In this document: positions 8,397 to 17,441 of the stretch, piece after piece | Numbering within the stretch: the stretch's first letter is position 1 | Layout of the letters: the number at the start of each line of letters is the position of its first letter | DNA from: Paracoccus sp. R12_2 | Lineage (GTDB): Bacteria > Pseudomonadota > Alphaproteobacteria > Rhodobacterales > Rhodobacteraceae | Reading direction: 5' to 3' | Assembly (NCBI RefSeq): GCF_017744015.1 | Contig: NZ_JAGHRA010000008.1 | Span: 118,319 to 182,318 of the forward strand | Length of the DNA stretch: 64,000 nucleotides | Notes under the pieces: generated by a model | The model's input: the letters and a program-made list of their open reading frames with translations, nothing else | Told to the model about the DNA's origin: nothing | The model's database searches: none | Translations under genes and position numbers: made by a program

Positions 8397-9388
8397 CAGA
8401 CACGTTCCGCGCCCTGATGATCGAGGATCAGGACGGCAAGCCAAAGGCCGCGTTCCGTGACCTTACAATCGGTGAATTGCCCGACCATGACGTTCTGGTC
8501 GAGGTCGCCTATTCGACGTTGAACTACAAGGACGGGCTGGCGGTCACGGGAAAGGGCCGGATCGCCCGGCGCCTGCCGATGGTCGCCGGGATCGACATCG
8601 CGGGCACGGTCGCGGAAAGCCGGTCCGACCTTTGGAAGCCGGGCGATCAGGTGATCGTCAATGGCTGGGGCCTGTCGGAAACCGAATGGGGCGGCTATGG
8701 CCGTTTTCAGCGCCTGAAACCTGAATGGCTGACCCGTCTGCCCGAAGGTTTCAGCCTGAAGGACGCAATGGCCGTGGGTACCGCGGGGTATACCGCAGGG
8801 CTGTGTGTCAATGCGCTTCAGGATTGGGGCCTGATGCAGGATCAGGGGGCCGAGATTCTGGTTACTGGTGCCGCCGGCGGTGTCGGATCGACCGCGATCA
8901 GCCTTCTGGCCGCGATGGGCTGCCGGGTGACCGCGGCGACAGGCCGGCCCGAGACGCATGATTATCTGTCCTCGCTTGGCGCTTCGGCTTTCGTCGATCG
9001 CGCCGAACTGGCCGAGAAGGGCGGGCCGTTGCAGAAGGAACGCTGGTCAGGGGCGGTGGATGCGGTCGGTTCGACCACCCTGGCGAACGTGCTGGCGCAG
9101 ACACGCTATGGCGGGGCGGTGGCGGCCTGCGGGTTGGCGGGCGGGTTCGATCTGCCCGCGACCGTGATGCCGCATATCCTGCGCGGCGTGGCCTTGCTTG
9201 GCATCGACAGCGTCATGGCGCCGAAGGACAAGCGCGACCGTGCATGGGCGACCTTGACGGCGCATCTGGACAAACAGCATCTGGCCAGCATCGCACGTGT
9301 CGAACCGATGTCGGATCTGCCCCGTCTTGCCGCCGATATCGTCGCCGGCAAGATACGTGGCCGTGTCGTGATCGACGTCGCGCAGTAA
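8393..9388 (+). CDS. acuI: Acrylyl-CoA reductase (NADPH) AcuI, YhdH-type MDR oxidoreductase
   Basis: This 331-aa protein belongs to the zinc-free medium-chain dehydrogenase group containing AcuI/YhdH, which reduces acryloyl-CoA to propionyl-CoA with NADPH. The nucleotide-binding loop TGAAGGVGS is at 158-166, and the early STLNYKDGLA (41-50) and MVAGIDIAGTV segments are characteristic. The ATG overlaps the regulator stop. AcuI detoxifies acryloyl-CoA formed in DMSP breakdown or 3-hydroxypropionate metabolism; no DMSP lyase gene is visible here. A perfect hairpin follows. Confidence 0.88.
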   Translation: MTDTFRALMIEDQDGKPKAAFRDLTIGELPDHDVLVEVAYSTLNYKDGLAVTGKGRIARRLPMVAGIDIAGTVAESRSDLWKPGDQVIVNGWGLSETEWGGYGRFQRLKPEWLTRLPEGFSLKDAMAVGTAGYTAGLCVNALQDWGLMQDQGAEILVTGAAGGVGSTAISLLAAMGCRVTAATGRPETHDYLSSLGASAFVDRAELAEKGGPLQKERWSGAVDAVGSTTLANVLAQTRYGGAVAACGLAGGFDLPATVMPHILRGVALLGIDSVMAPKDKRDRAWATLTAHLDKQHLASIARVEPMSDLPRLAADIVAGKIRGRVVIDVAQ

Positions 9389-9395
9389 CGAAGAT

Positions 9396-9422
9396 GCGGG
9401 ACCGGCGGCAGGCCGGTCCCGC
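9396..9422. terminator. Bidirectional terminator between acuI and the acyl-CoA ligase gene
   Basis: A perfect 11-bp stem (GCGGGACCGGC, 9396-9406, with its complement 9412-9422) and a 5-nt loop fills the 34-bp gap between two convergent genes. It lacks a long T tract, but the location and stability support termination in both directions. Confidence 0.7.
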
Positions 9423-11078
9423 CTATCCCTTCTGCTGACCCATCTCGGAGGCTTGGGATCGCAGGGCAAATTTCTGGATCTTGCCCGTCGAGGTCTTCGG
9501 CAGCGGACCAAAGACCACCCGTGACGGACATTTGTATCCTGCCAGCCCGGTGCGGCAATGCGCGATCAGATCAGCCTCGGACGGATCGCGGCCATCGCGC
9601 AATTCGACGAACGCACATGGCGTCTCGCCCCATTTTTCGCTTGGCATGGCGACCACGGCGCACATCGACACGTCCGGATGGCGGTAAAGCTGCTCCTCGA
9701 CCTCGATCGACGAGATGTTCTCGCCGCCCGAGATGATGATGTCCTTCGACCGGTCCTTCAACTGGATGTAGCCGTCGGGATGCATCACCGCCAGATCGCC
9801 CGAATGGAACCAGCCGCCGGCAAAGGCATCGGCCGTGGCCGCTGGGTTCTTGAGGTATCCCTTCATCACCGCATTGCCCCGGAACATCACCTCACCCAAG
9901 GTCTGGCCGTCGGCCGGAACAGGTTGCATCGTCTTGGGGTCCAAGACCGCAAGATCGTCCAGCGACAGATACCGGACGCCCTGCCGCGCCTTGCGGGCTG
10001 CACGTTCATTGGGCGGCAGCTCGTTCCAGCTATCGTTCCATTCGTTCACCACGGCGGGCCCGTAGGTTTCGGTCAGCCCATAGACATGGGTGACGTCGAA
10101 ACCCGCATCCGCCATCGCATGCAGAACCGTTTCGGGCGGCGGGGCTGCGGCGGTGTTGAACGCGACGGACCCTGCGAAGCTGCGCTTCTGATCGTCGGGG
10201 GCGTTCAGCAGCGTGGACATCACGATGGGGGCGCCGGACAGATGCGTGACGCCGTGATCGGCGATCGCGTCATAGATGGCATGCGCCCGAACCCACCGCA
10301 GGCAGACCTGGGTGCCGGCCTGAACCGGAACCGCCCAGGGAAAGCACCAGCCGTTGCAATGGAACATCGGCAGCGTCCACAGATAGACCGGATGCTTGCC
10401 CAGACCTGCGTGAATCGCGCTGTTCATCGACATCAGGGCCGCACCGCGATGATGACAGACGACGCCCTTGGGGTTGCCGGTGGTTCCCGACGTGTAGTTC
10501 AGGGCGATCGCATCCCATTCATCCTGCGGCTTTCCGGGAACGAAATCCGGGTCGCCCTCGGCCAGAAACGCGGCATAATCCATGCTGCCGATCGGGTCGC
10601 CCTTGGGGTAGGGGGCGTCCTCGGGATATTCGGGATCGTCGAAATCGATGACCAGCGGCGCTGTCTTCGCGCTGGCCAGCGCCGTCTTCGCGGCGTCCGA
10701 AAACTCGCGATCCACGATCAGGACACGCGATTCCGCGTGATCCAGCTGAAACGCGATCGAGGCCGGGTCGGACCGCGTATTGATCGAATGCAAGACCGCG
10801 CCATCGGCCATCGGGACGCCGAAATGGGCGTTGATCATCGGCGGCGTATTGGACAGCAGTACCGACACCGTGTCGCCGCGCCCGATGCCGCGCCGCGTCA
10901 GGGCCGAGGCAAGCTTGCAGCAATCCGACCAGAGCTGCGCATAGGTCTGGCGCTGATTGCCGTGGATCACCGCCGGATGGTCGGGATAGGTCAGGGCAGC
11001 GCGCCGCAGATAGCTGATCGGCGTCATCGGCTGGAAATTCGCCGCTGTCCGGTCCAGGCCTTCGTCATATATCGTCAT
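9423..11078 (-). CDS. AMP-dependent acyl-CoA synthetase (DmdB/medium-chain acyl-CoA ligase-like)
   Basis: This 551-aa member of the ANL superfamily has the A3 loop YTSGTTGNPKG (195-205), an LPMFHCNGWCFPW segment, YGLTETYG and the GEVMFRGN, HSGDLAV and KDIIISGGENISS core motifs. The catalytic lysine lies in KTSTGKIQK near the C terminus. It activates a carboxylic acid to acyl-CoA through an acyl-AMP. The family includes medium-chain acyl-CoA ligases and the 3-methylmercaptopropionyl-CoA ligase DmdB; substrate is not decidable here. The ATG at 11078 follows a purine-rich RBS (AAGGGGGA), whereas the longer frame reads through non-family sequence. It is the last gene of the leftward operon. Confidence 0.85.
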   Translation of the reverse strand: MTIYDEGLDRTAANFQPMTPISYLRRAALTYPDHPAVIHGNQRQTYAQLWSDCCKLASALTRRGIGRGDTVSVLLSNTPPMINAHFGVPMADGAVLHSINTRSDPASIAFQLDHAESRVLIVDREFSDAAKTALASAKTAPLVIDFDDPEYPEDAPYPKGDPIGSMDYAAFLAEGDPDFVPGKPQDEWDAIALNYTSGTTGNPKGVVCHHRGAALMSMNSAIHAGLGKHPVYLWTLPMFHCNGWCFPWAVPVQAGTQVCLRWVRAHAIYDAIADHGVTHLSGAPIVMSTLLNAPDDQKRSFAGSVAFNTAAAPPPETVLHAMADAGFDVTHVYGLTETYGPAVVNEWNDSWNELPPNERAARKARQGVRYLSLDDLAVLDPKTMQPVPADGQTLGEVMFRGNAVMKGYLKNPAATADAFAGGWFHSGDLAVMHPDGYIQLKDRSKDIIISGGENISSIEVEEQLYRHPDVSMCAVVAMPSEKWGETPCAFVELRDGRDPSEADLIAHCRTGLAGYKCPSRVVFGPLPKTSTGKIQKFALRSQASEMGQQKG

Positions 11079-11115
11079 TCGGTCCCCCTTCGCTTGCCGG
11101 CCACGGATGCGGATA

Positions 11116-11508
11116 TCAGCCCTTTGCGGGACGCGTTGCAACGGCATGTCCCGCCTTGCGCCAATCACCGAACCCGCCCCGCATCGAACGTGCGTCCAAC
11201 CCCATCTCTTGGGCCAGCCTTGCCGCCAACAGGGATCGCCAGCCCGATGCGCAATAGAACACATAGGTCTTGTCCTCTGCAAAGCGCGGTTTGTGATAGG
11301 GGCTTTCCGGGTCGATCCAGAATTCCAGCATCCCCCGCGGCGCATGGAACGCATCCGCGATCATGCCTTCGCGTTCGAGTTCGCGCGGGTCGCGGATATC
11401 GACCATGACCACCTGCGGATCGTCCTGAAGCCTGGCCGCCTCATCGACGGAAACGGATTGCACGATCTTGTCCGCTTCGTCCAGCATCTGCCTGTATCCG
11501 ACGGCCAT
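11116..11508 (-). CDS. Rhodanese-like domain protein
   Basis: This 130-aa single rhodanese domain protein carries the active-site loop FYCASGWRS with Cys86. The CH2A-like VMVDIRDPREL stretch is near residues 34-44 and the C-terminal GGFGDWRKAG motif closes the domain. Rhodaneses carry persulfide sulfur on the active Cys. The start at 11508 is chosen because the longer frame is a shadow of the AhpD-like gene, whose stop is 1 bp away. Its placement with an AhpD-like protein and a molybdenum reductase suggests a sulfur or redox role, but this is inference. Confidence 0.85.
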   Translation of the reverse strand: MAVGYRQMLDEADKIVQSVSVDEAARLQDDPQVVMVDIRDPRELEREGMIADAFHAPRGMLEFWIDPESPYHKPRFAEDKTYVFYCASGWRSLLAARLAQEMGLDARSMRGGFGDWRKAGHAVATRPAKG

Positions 11509-11509
11509 C

Positions 11510-12079
11510 TTAACGCCCCATCGCGTAGAATTCGTCGTTCGGGCGCATGCTGGTGACGTTGGCCAGCCGGTTCGACATGCCGAAGAAGGCCGCGATCGCG
11601 GCGATGTCCCAGATATCATCGTCGTCGAAGCCGTGGTCGTGCAACGCCGCGAAATCCTGATCGCCGACCTCTTGCGCACGGGCCGAGACCTTCATGCCGA
11701 AATCCAGCATCGCCTTTTGCCGGGGCGTGATGTCGGCCTTGCGGTAATTCACCGCCACCTGATCGGCGATCAGCGGATTTTTCGCCCGAATGCGCAGGAT
11801 GGCGCCATGCGCCACGACGCAATACTGACATTCGTTCGCGTTGGACGTTGCGACCACGATCATCTCGCGTTCGGCCTTGGTCAGGTTGCCGGGGCGATCC
11901 ATCAGCGCATCGTGATAGGCGAAGAACGCGCGAAATTCGTCGGGCCGGTGCGACAGCGTCAGGAAGACATTCGGCACGAAGCCCGATTTTTCCTGAACGG
12001 CCTCGATCCGGGCCCGGATATCCTCGGGCATGTCTGCAAGCGACGGCACCGCAAAGCGGCTGACGGGGGCGTTGGTCAT
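11510..12079 (-). CDS. Carboxymuconolactone decarboxylase/AhpD-like peroxidase-related protein
   Basis: This 189-aa protein matches the uncharacterised peroxidase-related branch of the CMD/AhpD family. The redox motif is ECQYCVVAHG, with Glu83, Cys84, Cys87 and His91 corresponding to the AhpD proton-relay residues. AhpD-type proteins use the CxxC pair to reduce peroxides or partner disulfides. The start overlaps the stop of the upstream molybdopterin oxidoreductase (4 bp) and the rhodanese follows directly, so all three are translationally linked. Confidence 0.85.
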   Translation of the reverse strand: MTNAPVSRFAVPSLADMPEDIRARIEAVQEKSGFVPNVFLTLSHRPDEFRAFFAYHDALMDRPGNLTKAEREMIVVATSNANECQYCVVAHGAILRIRAKNPLIADQVAVNYRKADITPRQKAMLDFGMKVSARAQEVGDQDFAALHDHGFDDDDIWDIAAIAAFFGMSNRLANVTSMRPNDEFYAMGR

Positions 12080-14391
12080 GATGTCTCCTCGGTTTCGGAA
12101 AGCATTTCTGCAAGTTCGTCTTGATAGGTTCGCATCGGATCGCGGTTGTCCCTGGCATGGGGCGCGACACGGATCAGGCAGGTATGCGCGGCACAGCCCT
12201 GACCGAATGCAGAGCTGGGAATATCCAGCGTCAGCACATTGGGATTGCCGGAAATCTCGGTGCCGTCATCGGTCGGCGTGAACCAGGCCCCGGTGGGCAG
12301 AACGGCCACGCCCGGCGCGGTGTCGGCGCTGATCAATGCCGTCGCCAGGCAGGCACCGCGCGCGTTCCACAGGCGGACCGTGTCGCCGTCCAGAATTCCG
12401 CGCGCCTGCGCATCGCCGGGATTCAGGCGCAATTGTTCGCGCCCACCGCGTCGATCCGCAAGGCTGGCAGAGCCGCTTTCAAGCTGACTGTGCAGACGTC
12501 CGCGTGGCTGGTGAGAGATCAGGTGCAGTTCGTCCGCCCCGGCATCACCCAGCCATTCGGCCGGCGACAGCCATGCGGGATGGGGCGGGCAATCGGCGTG
12601 CCCAAGCTGCGCCAGCGTCCGACTGCCCAGCACGATGCGGCCGCTTTCCGTTTCCAGCCGGTTGCGGTCGGGGTCGTCGCGGAAGGCGGCCAGATAGACA
12701 TGGTCGCGCTGCACCGGAACGGCGGCGTGTCCGCGTTCCCAGAAACTGTCGAATGTCGGCATCAGGAAACCGTGCGCGCGCAGGGCATAGGCGCGGCTTT
12801 CGTCATAAAGATGGCGGACCCAGCCCATCTCGTCACGACCCTCGTTGAAGGCGGCACCGACACCCATCCGTTCCGACAGGGCGTTGAAGATGTCGAAATC
12901 CGAACGCGACTGGCCCAGGGGCTCGATTGCCTTGTGCATCGCCGCGATCACGTCGCTGCGCTTGTTGCCCGCCAGATCGTTGCGCTCGATCGAGGTCGAG
13001 GCCGGCAGCACGATATCCGCCCGGCGTGCCGTCGCGGTCCACATCGGGTCCTGAACGACGATGGTTTCCGGCCGTTGCCATGCCTGCGCAAGACGATTGA
13101 GATCCTGGTGGTGGTGGAACGGATTGCCCCCCGCCCAATAGACCAGCCGCACATCGGGATAGGTCCGGGTCTCGCCCTGATAGGTGAAACTTGCGCCGGG
13201 ATTCAGCAGCATGTCGCTGATCCGTGCCACCGGAATGAAACTGTCGATTGCCTTGACGCCCTGCGACATGCCCGGCGATTTGCCCACCGCAAAGGGCGAT
13301 CCGACACCACCAAGCGACCCATAGCCATAGCCGACCCCGCCGCCGGGCAGGCCGATCTGTCCGATCACCGCCGCCAGTCCCAGCGCCGCCCAGAAGGGCT
13401 GTTCGCCGTGATGTGCGCGTTGCAGCGCCCAACTGACGGTCAGCATGCTGCGGGTCTGAACCAGCCGCGCGGCCAGCGCCCCGATCGCATGGATGGGCAG
13501 CCCGGTCACGCCCGAGGCCCAGGCCGCATCCTTGCGCAGGCCATCCCTGTCGCCGCGCAGATAGGCCAGGAATTCGTCCGATCCGCTGGTGCAGCGCGCC
13601 AGAAACCCGGCATCATGTCTGCCTTGCGCCACGATCTCACCGGCAAGCCCCAGCATCAGCGCGGCATCGGTGTTGGGTCGGATCGACCACCATTCGGCGT
13701 TCAGCCATTCGGGCAGATCGTCGCGCAAGGGCGAGACATGGACGACGCGCACGCCCCTGTCGGCGATCTGGCGCAGATAATCTTCCAGATGATGGGCGCC
13801 GATGCCCCCCGCCTCGCTTTGTGCGGTGCGCGGCGACATGGCGCCGAAGACCACAAGCGTTTCGGAATGCGCCGCAATGTTGTCCAGGGTGTTGGCCTGC
13901 CCGCCACAGGCGCGGTCATCGCCAAGCGTATGGCGCAGGATCACCGGACCGGCGGCGATGGAATAGGTGTCGACATGACCGGTATAGCCACCCACAAGAT
14001 TCAGCATCCGCTTGAGCAGCGTCGAGGCGTGGTGGACGCGACCGCAGGATGTCCAGCCATAGCTGCCGGCGAAGATCGAGGCATTGCCGTGGGCAGCCGC
14101 GACGCGACCGATCTCGGATGCGACCATCTCCAGCGCCTCGTCCCAGGGCACGGCGACAAAGCGTTCGTTTCCGCGTTCCGCGCCATCGCCGGCTCCGCCC
14201 GACCGCAGCCAGCCTTCGCGGATCATCGGCCTCAGGACACGCCGGTCGGGTTTCGCCCATTCCGCGACCGAGTGGATGATGGGCGAGGGGGCGGGGTCGT
14301 CGGCGAAGGGTTCGACGCCGACGATCCGGCCATCCTCGACCAGGATCGTGTAGGTGCCCCAATGGCTGCAATGCGGAACACGGCGGATCAT
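12076..14391 (-). CDS. Molybdopterin-dependent oxidoreductase (BisC/TMAO reductase-like)
   Basis: This 771-aa enzyme belongs to the DMSO-reductase superfamily, closest in pattern to biotin sulfoxide/TMAO reductases. It lacks the N-terminal Cys motif for a 4Fe-4S cluster, as do BisC and TorA. SYGWTSCGRVHHA (about 110-122) aligns with the YGWKS region that supplies the serine molybdenum ligand, probably Ser115 here. No twin-arginine signal peptide is seen, so it is probably cytosolic like BisC. It sits in the leftward operon between a TPP enzyme and an AhpD-like protein. A sulfoxide or N-oxide substrate is likely for the family; the actual one is unknown. Confidence 0.85.
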   Translation of the reverse strand: MIRRVPHCSHWGTYTILVEDGRIVGVEPFADDPAPSPIIHSVAEWAKPDRRVLRPMIREGWLRSGGAGDGAERGNERFVAVPWDEALEMVASEIGRVAAAHGNASIFAGSYGWTSCGRVHHASTLLKRMLNLVGGYTGHVDTYSIAAGPVILRHTLGDDRACGGQANTLDNIAAHSETLVVFGAMSPRTAQSEAGGIGAHHLEDYLRQIADRGVRVVHVSPLRDDLPEWLNAEWWSIRPNTDAALMLGLAGEIVAQGRHDAGFLARCTSGSDEFLAYLRGDRDGLRKDAAWASGVTGLPIHAIGALAARLVQTRSMLTVSWALQRAHHGEQPFWAALGLAAVIGQIGLPGGGVGYGYGSLGGVGSPFAVGKSPGMSQGVKAIDSFIPVARISDMLLNPGASFTYQGETRTYPDVRLVYWAGGNPFHHHQDLNRLAQAWQRPETIVVQDPMWTATARRADIVLPASTSIERNDLAGNKRSDVIAAMHKAIEPLGQSRSDFDIFNALSERMGVGAAFNEGRDEMGWVRHLYDESRAYALRAHGFLMPTFDSFWERGHAAVPVQRDHVYLAAFRDDPDRNRLETESGRIVLGSRTLAQLGHADCPPHPAWLSPAEWLGDAGADELHLISHQPRGRLHSQLESGSASLADRRGGREQLRLNPGDAQARGILDGDTVRLWNARGACLATALISADTAPGVAVLPTGAWFTPTDDGTEISGNPNVLTLDIPSSAFGQGCAAHTCLIRVAPHARDNRDPMRTYQDELAEMLSETEETS

Positions 14392-14403
14392 CTGTCAGGC
14401 CCT

Positions 14404-15948
14404 CTACAGCACGGCTTCGATCAGGAACGGTCCCTTGCGCGACATCGCCGCGCGCAGAAGATCGTGGAATGCCTCGCATGTGTCGGCGCGGGCGGCCTCG
14501 ACACCCATCCCGTTTGCAAGCCTCACCCAATCCAGCGCCGGATCGTCAAGATCCAGCATCCTGCGGGCATTCTCGCCCGCCGTCCCGGCACCGACATTCT
14601 TCAGTTCACCGTGCAGGATCTTGTACAGCCGATTGGCGAAAACGATGGTCACGACGTCCAGCCGTTCGCGGGCCTGGGTCCACAGGCCCTGCAGCGTGTA
14701 CATGCCGCTGCCGTCGGCTTGCAGCCCGATCACCTTGCGGTCGGGACAGGCCACGGCTGCGCCCGTCGCCATCGGGATCCCGTCGCCGATCGCGCCGCCG
14801 GTCAATTGCAGGAAGTCATGCGGCGCGGCGCCATGGGTCGTGCGAAAGAAATCGCGACCCGAAGTCACCGATTCATCGCAGACGATCGCGTTCGGGGGCA
14901 TGAGGTGGGCCAGTGCGACGGCGATGGCATCGGGGTTCAGCGCCCCGGTTGGCATCGCGGGGCTGTGCCGCGTCGCAAGGCGGGCGGCTGGGACGGGACC
15001 GATCGCGTCTGCCAAAGCCTCGATCGCTGCAGGGATATCGTCGTGCGGACCCGCCAGCGTGATCACCTCGCAGTCCTCGGGCAGCATGCTGCCGGGCTTG
15101 CCCGGATAGGCGAAAAAACCCACCGGCGCCCTTGCACCGATCAGGATCAGCCGCTGCGTGTCGGCAAATGTCTCAAGCGCCTGGTCGATGACATAGGGAA
15201 CCCGGTCAAGCGCGACCCGGCCCGCACCCCGCTGCATCCGGCCATTGGCCTGCTGCGCCATCAGTCGCGCGCCGGTCTTGGCGGCGATGCGGTCCAGCAT
15301 TTCGGTGTGCGGCGCACGCAGCGCGCGACCTGACACAAGGACGGTGGTGGCCGGGCCGCTGCGCAGCGCCGTGGCCGCTTTCGCGATCGCTGCCGTGTCG
15401 GGGGCGGGCAGGGCAGGGGCGACGTTGTGCGGGGGCACGGCAGAAGCGGTTTGTGTCCACGCCGCGTCCGCGTGCAGGATCAGCGTGGCAATGCCGCCTG
15501 CGCCTGACCGTGCTGCCTCGATCGCTTCACGGGTGCGGTCTGCGACGCTGTCGGCGCTGTCCGCGCGTCCTACCCAGTTGGACATCGGACGGGCGAGGCT
15601 GTCGATATCGCTGGTCAGCGGGGCATCGTATTGCAGGTGCCCGGTCGCATGATCGCCGACGATGTTGACCATGGGCGTATGTGCCCGTCTGGCATTGTGC
15701 AGGTTCGCCAGCCCGTTCGCCAGACCGGGTCCCAGATGCAGCAGCGTCGCGGCAGGCTTGTCCGCCATTCTCGCGTATCCATCGGCCGCCCCGGTCACCA
15801 CGCCTTCGAACAGCCCCAGGATACAGCGCATCCGCGGCTGCCGGTCCAGCGCGGCGACGAAATGCATTTCGGACGTGCCCGGATTGGCAAAGCAGGTGTC
15901 GATGCCGTTTGCCAGAAGGGTTTCGCACAGAAGATCGGCGCCGTTCAT
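14404..15948 (-). CDS. Thiamine-diphosphate-dependent enzyme (acetolactate synthase large-subunit-like)
   Basis: This 514-aa TPP enzyme shows the PYR-domain start (FANPGTSEMHFVAAL, catalytic Glu48 in GLFEGV), a central domain and the C-terminal PP domain with ADGSGMYTLQGLWTQ followed by ANRLYKIL as the cofactor-binding motif. It resembles the acetolactate-synthase-like/benzoylformate-decarboxylase-like branch that includes many 2-oxoacid decarboxylases. No small regulatory subunit is nearby, so branched-chain amino acid synthesis is unlikely. In this operon it probably acts on a 2-oxoacid produced by the hydroxyacid dehydrogenase. The start overlaps the FGGY kinase stop. Confidence 0.85.
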   Translation of the reverse strand: MNGADLLCETLLANGIDTCFANPGTSEMHFVAALDRQPRMRCILGLFEGVVTGAADGYARMADKPAATLLHLGPGLANGLANLHNARRAHTPMVNIVGDHATGHLQYDAPLTSDIDSLARPMSNWVGRADSADSVADRTREAIEAARSGAGGIATLILHADAAWTQTASAVPPHNVAPALPAPDTAAIAKAATALRSGPATTVLVSGRALRAPHTEMLDRIAAKTGARLMAQQANGRMQRGAGRVALDRVPYVIDQALETFADTQRLILIGARAPVGFFAYPGKPGSMLPEDCEVITLAGPHDDIPAAIEALADAIGPVPAARLATRHSPAMPTGALNPDAIAVALAHLMPPNAIVCDESVTSGRDFFRTTHGAAPHDFLQLTGGAIGDGIPMATGAAVACPDRKVIGLQADGSGMYTLQGLWTQARERLDVVTIVFANRLYKILHGELKNVGAGTAGENARRMLDLDDPALDWVRLANGMGVEAARADTCEAFHDLLRAAMSRKGPFLIEAVL

Positions 15949-17438
15949 GGGGTCTCCATCAGGGTTTCAGCATCGTTGCCCAGATCCGAGATCCGCGACC
16001 AGAATGGCGCGTTCAAGTCTATCAGGTCCGAGAACAGACGATATTTCCTTTGGGCATAGGCCGCCACTGCCCCCTGTTGCGGGGTGGCGCGTTGCGTGGC
16101 CGCGCCGATCCAGGGCGATGCGTCGGTGGCCCCCAGCAAGTTGCGCGCCGCGATCAGGGCCAGGCCGCGCAGGCCAGCATGGGCGCCGGGGCTGCGCTGG
16201 ATCTCGCACCCGGTCAGGGTCGCCAGGAACCGCGCAAAATGGCCGTCGCCGGCCAGCCCCCCACCCAGCGACAGCACCCCGGCGGGCGCACCCATCATCT
16301 GGTGGCTGGCATGGGTGACAAAGGCCAGCGCCTCGCGCCCGGCCCAGGCGATCTGGCCGGGCGTGGTCGCCGCGCTCAGTCCGAAAATCGCGCCGGATGC
16401 GTTCGGGTCGGTCCACGGCGCCCGTTCGCCCCCCGGTTCCAGGAAGGGATGCAGGATCACTGATGAATATTCGGGGCCTGCGGGCACCGGCAGGTCGGTG
16501 AATTTCTGCGACAGGTGGCGCAGCAGCGAGGCTCCGTTGAAGCAGGGATGAAAGCACAGATATCCCGGTCCGGCGGCGAACTGCTGGATCATCGCACCGG
16601 TCGGCATCCGTGGCATCGCGTCCGGATCGTCCAGCAGGCAGGCATGGATCGCGCTGGTGCCGAAGATCGAGGCGCGGGTCACGTCAGGCCTTGTGCCAAG
16701 CCCCAACCCGATCAGCGTCGATTGCACGTCCCCCGGTCCCAGCAGGACCGGCAGGCCCCCGGGCAGTCCGGCAAGGCGCGCGGTCTGGTCCGACAATTCC
16801 GCCCGCGCCGCGCCCAACGCCGCCAGTTCCGGCAGCAGGTCCAGCCCGCTGGTCAAGCCCAGATGTTCCTGAACCTGAAGTGCAAGCTTGCCATCGCGCC
16901 AGTTTCCCCAGACCGGCAGCAGGGCGGTAGGTTCGGCGATCATCTGGCCCGTCAGGCTGAAGAACAGCCATTCCTTCAGCCGCAAGGCCTTGGCGATCCG
17001 AACATGACGATCGGGGTCGTGTCGCTGCAGCCACAGCAGTTGCAGGCTTGCCGATGCCGCGGTCGGGCGGGAACCGGTCGCGGCCTGCACCTGATCCAGT
17101 TGCGGTGCCAGGCTGCTGGCCAGGTCGCGGGCCCGCCCGTCCAGCCATGTCATCGCGCGCCCGACCGGCACACCATCGCGATCCACCGGCCACAGCCCGT
17201 CGCCCTGTCCGGTCAGGATCAGCCCGGTGACTGGGCCGGTGATCTGCGTGGCGCAATCGCGCAGCACCGTCATCGCCTCGGTCCGGGTGATCTGCATGTC
17301 CTGTTCCACCCGCACACCGTCCCGGTGCAGCGCGCCGTTCGGCCGTTCCGCACTGGCCAGCAGGTTGGCCTGTCCGTCGAAGGCCGCCGCCTTGACCGAG
17401 GTGGTTCCGGAATCAAGACACAGGATCGTCGCGTTCAT
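15945..17438 (-). CDS. FGGY-family carbohydrate kinase
   Basis: This 497-aa protein has the two actin-like FGGY domains. LDSGTTSVKAAAF at residues 8-20 is the first phosphate-binding motif, GPGDVQSTLIGLG and LSLGGGLAGDG mark the C-terminal domain. FGGY kinases phosphorylate sugars, polyols or AI-2. Its immediate partner is a fuculose-phosphate-type aldolase 3 bp upstream, so the product is probably a ketose or polyol phosphate that is then cleaved. The precise sugar is not decidable from the sequence. It is part of the leftward operon. Confidence 0.88.
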   Translation of the reverse strand: MNATILCLDSGTTSVKAAAFDGQANLLASAERPNGALHRDGVRVEQDMQITRTEAMTVLRDCATQITGPVTGLILTGQGDGLWPVDRDGVPVGRAMTWLDGRARDLASSLAPQLDQVQAATGSRPTAASASLQLLWLQRHDPDRHVRIAKALRLKEWLFFSLTGQMIAEPTALLPVWGNWRDGKLALQVQEHLGLTSGLDLLPELAALGAARAELSDQTARLAGLPGGLPVLLGPGDVQSTLIGLGLGTRPDVTRASIFGTSAIHACLLDDPDAMPRMPTGAMIQQFAAGPGYLCFHPCFNGASLLRHLSQKFTDLPVPAGPEYSSVILHPFLEPGGERAPWTDPNASGAIFGLSAATTPGQIAWAGREALAFVTHASHQMMGAPAGVLSLGGGLAGDGHFARFLATLTGCEIQRSPGAHAGLRGLALIAARNLLGATDASPWIGAATQRATPQQGAVAAYAQRKYRLFSDLIDLNAPFWSRISDLGNDAETLMETP

Positions 17439-17441
17439 GGT

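Noticed and set aside
12121..15333. A 1070-aa plus-strand frame across the molybdopterin and TPP genes
   Set aside because: It is antisense to two well-supported enzymes, and its sequence is low in hydrophobic core residues and rich in Arg, Gly, His and Gln, as expected of shadow frames.
14404..15948. Branched-chain amino acid biosynthesis (ilvB) for the TPP enzyme
   Set aside because: No small subunit or ilv gene is nearby, and it sits in a catabolic operon; only the fold is shared.
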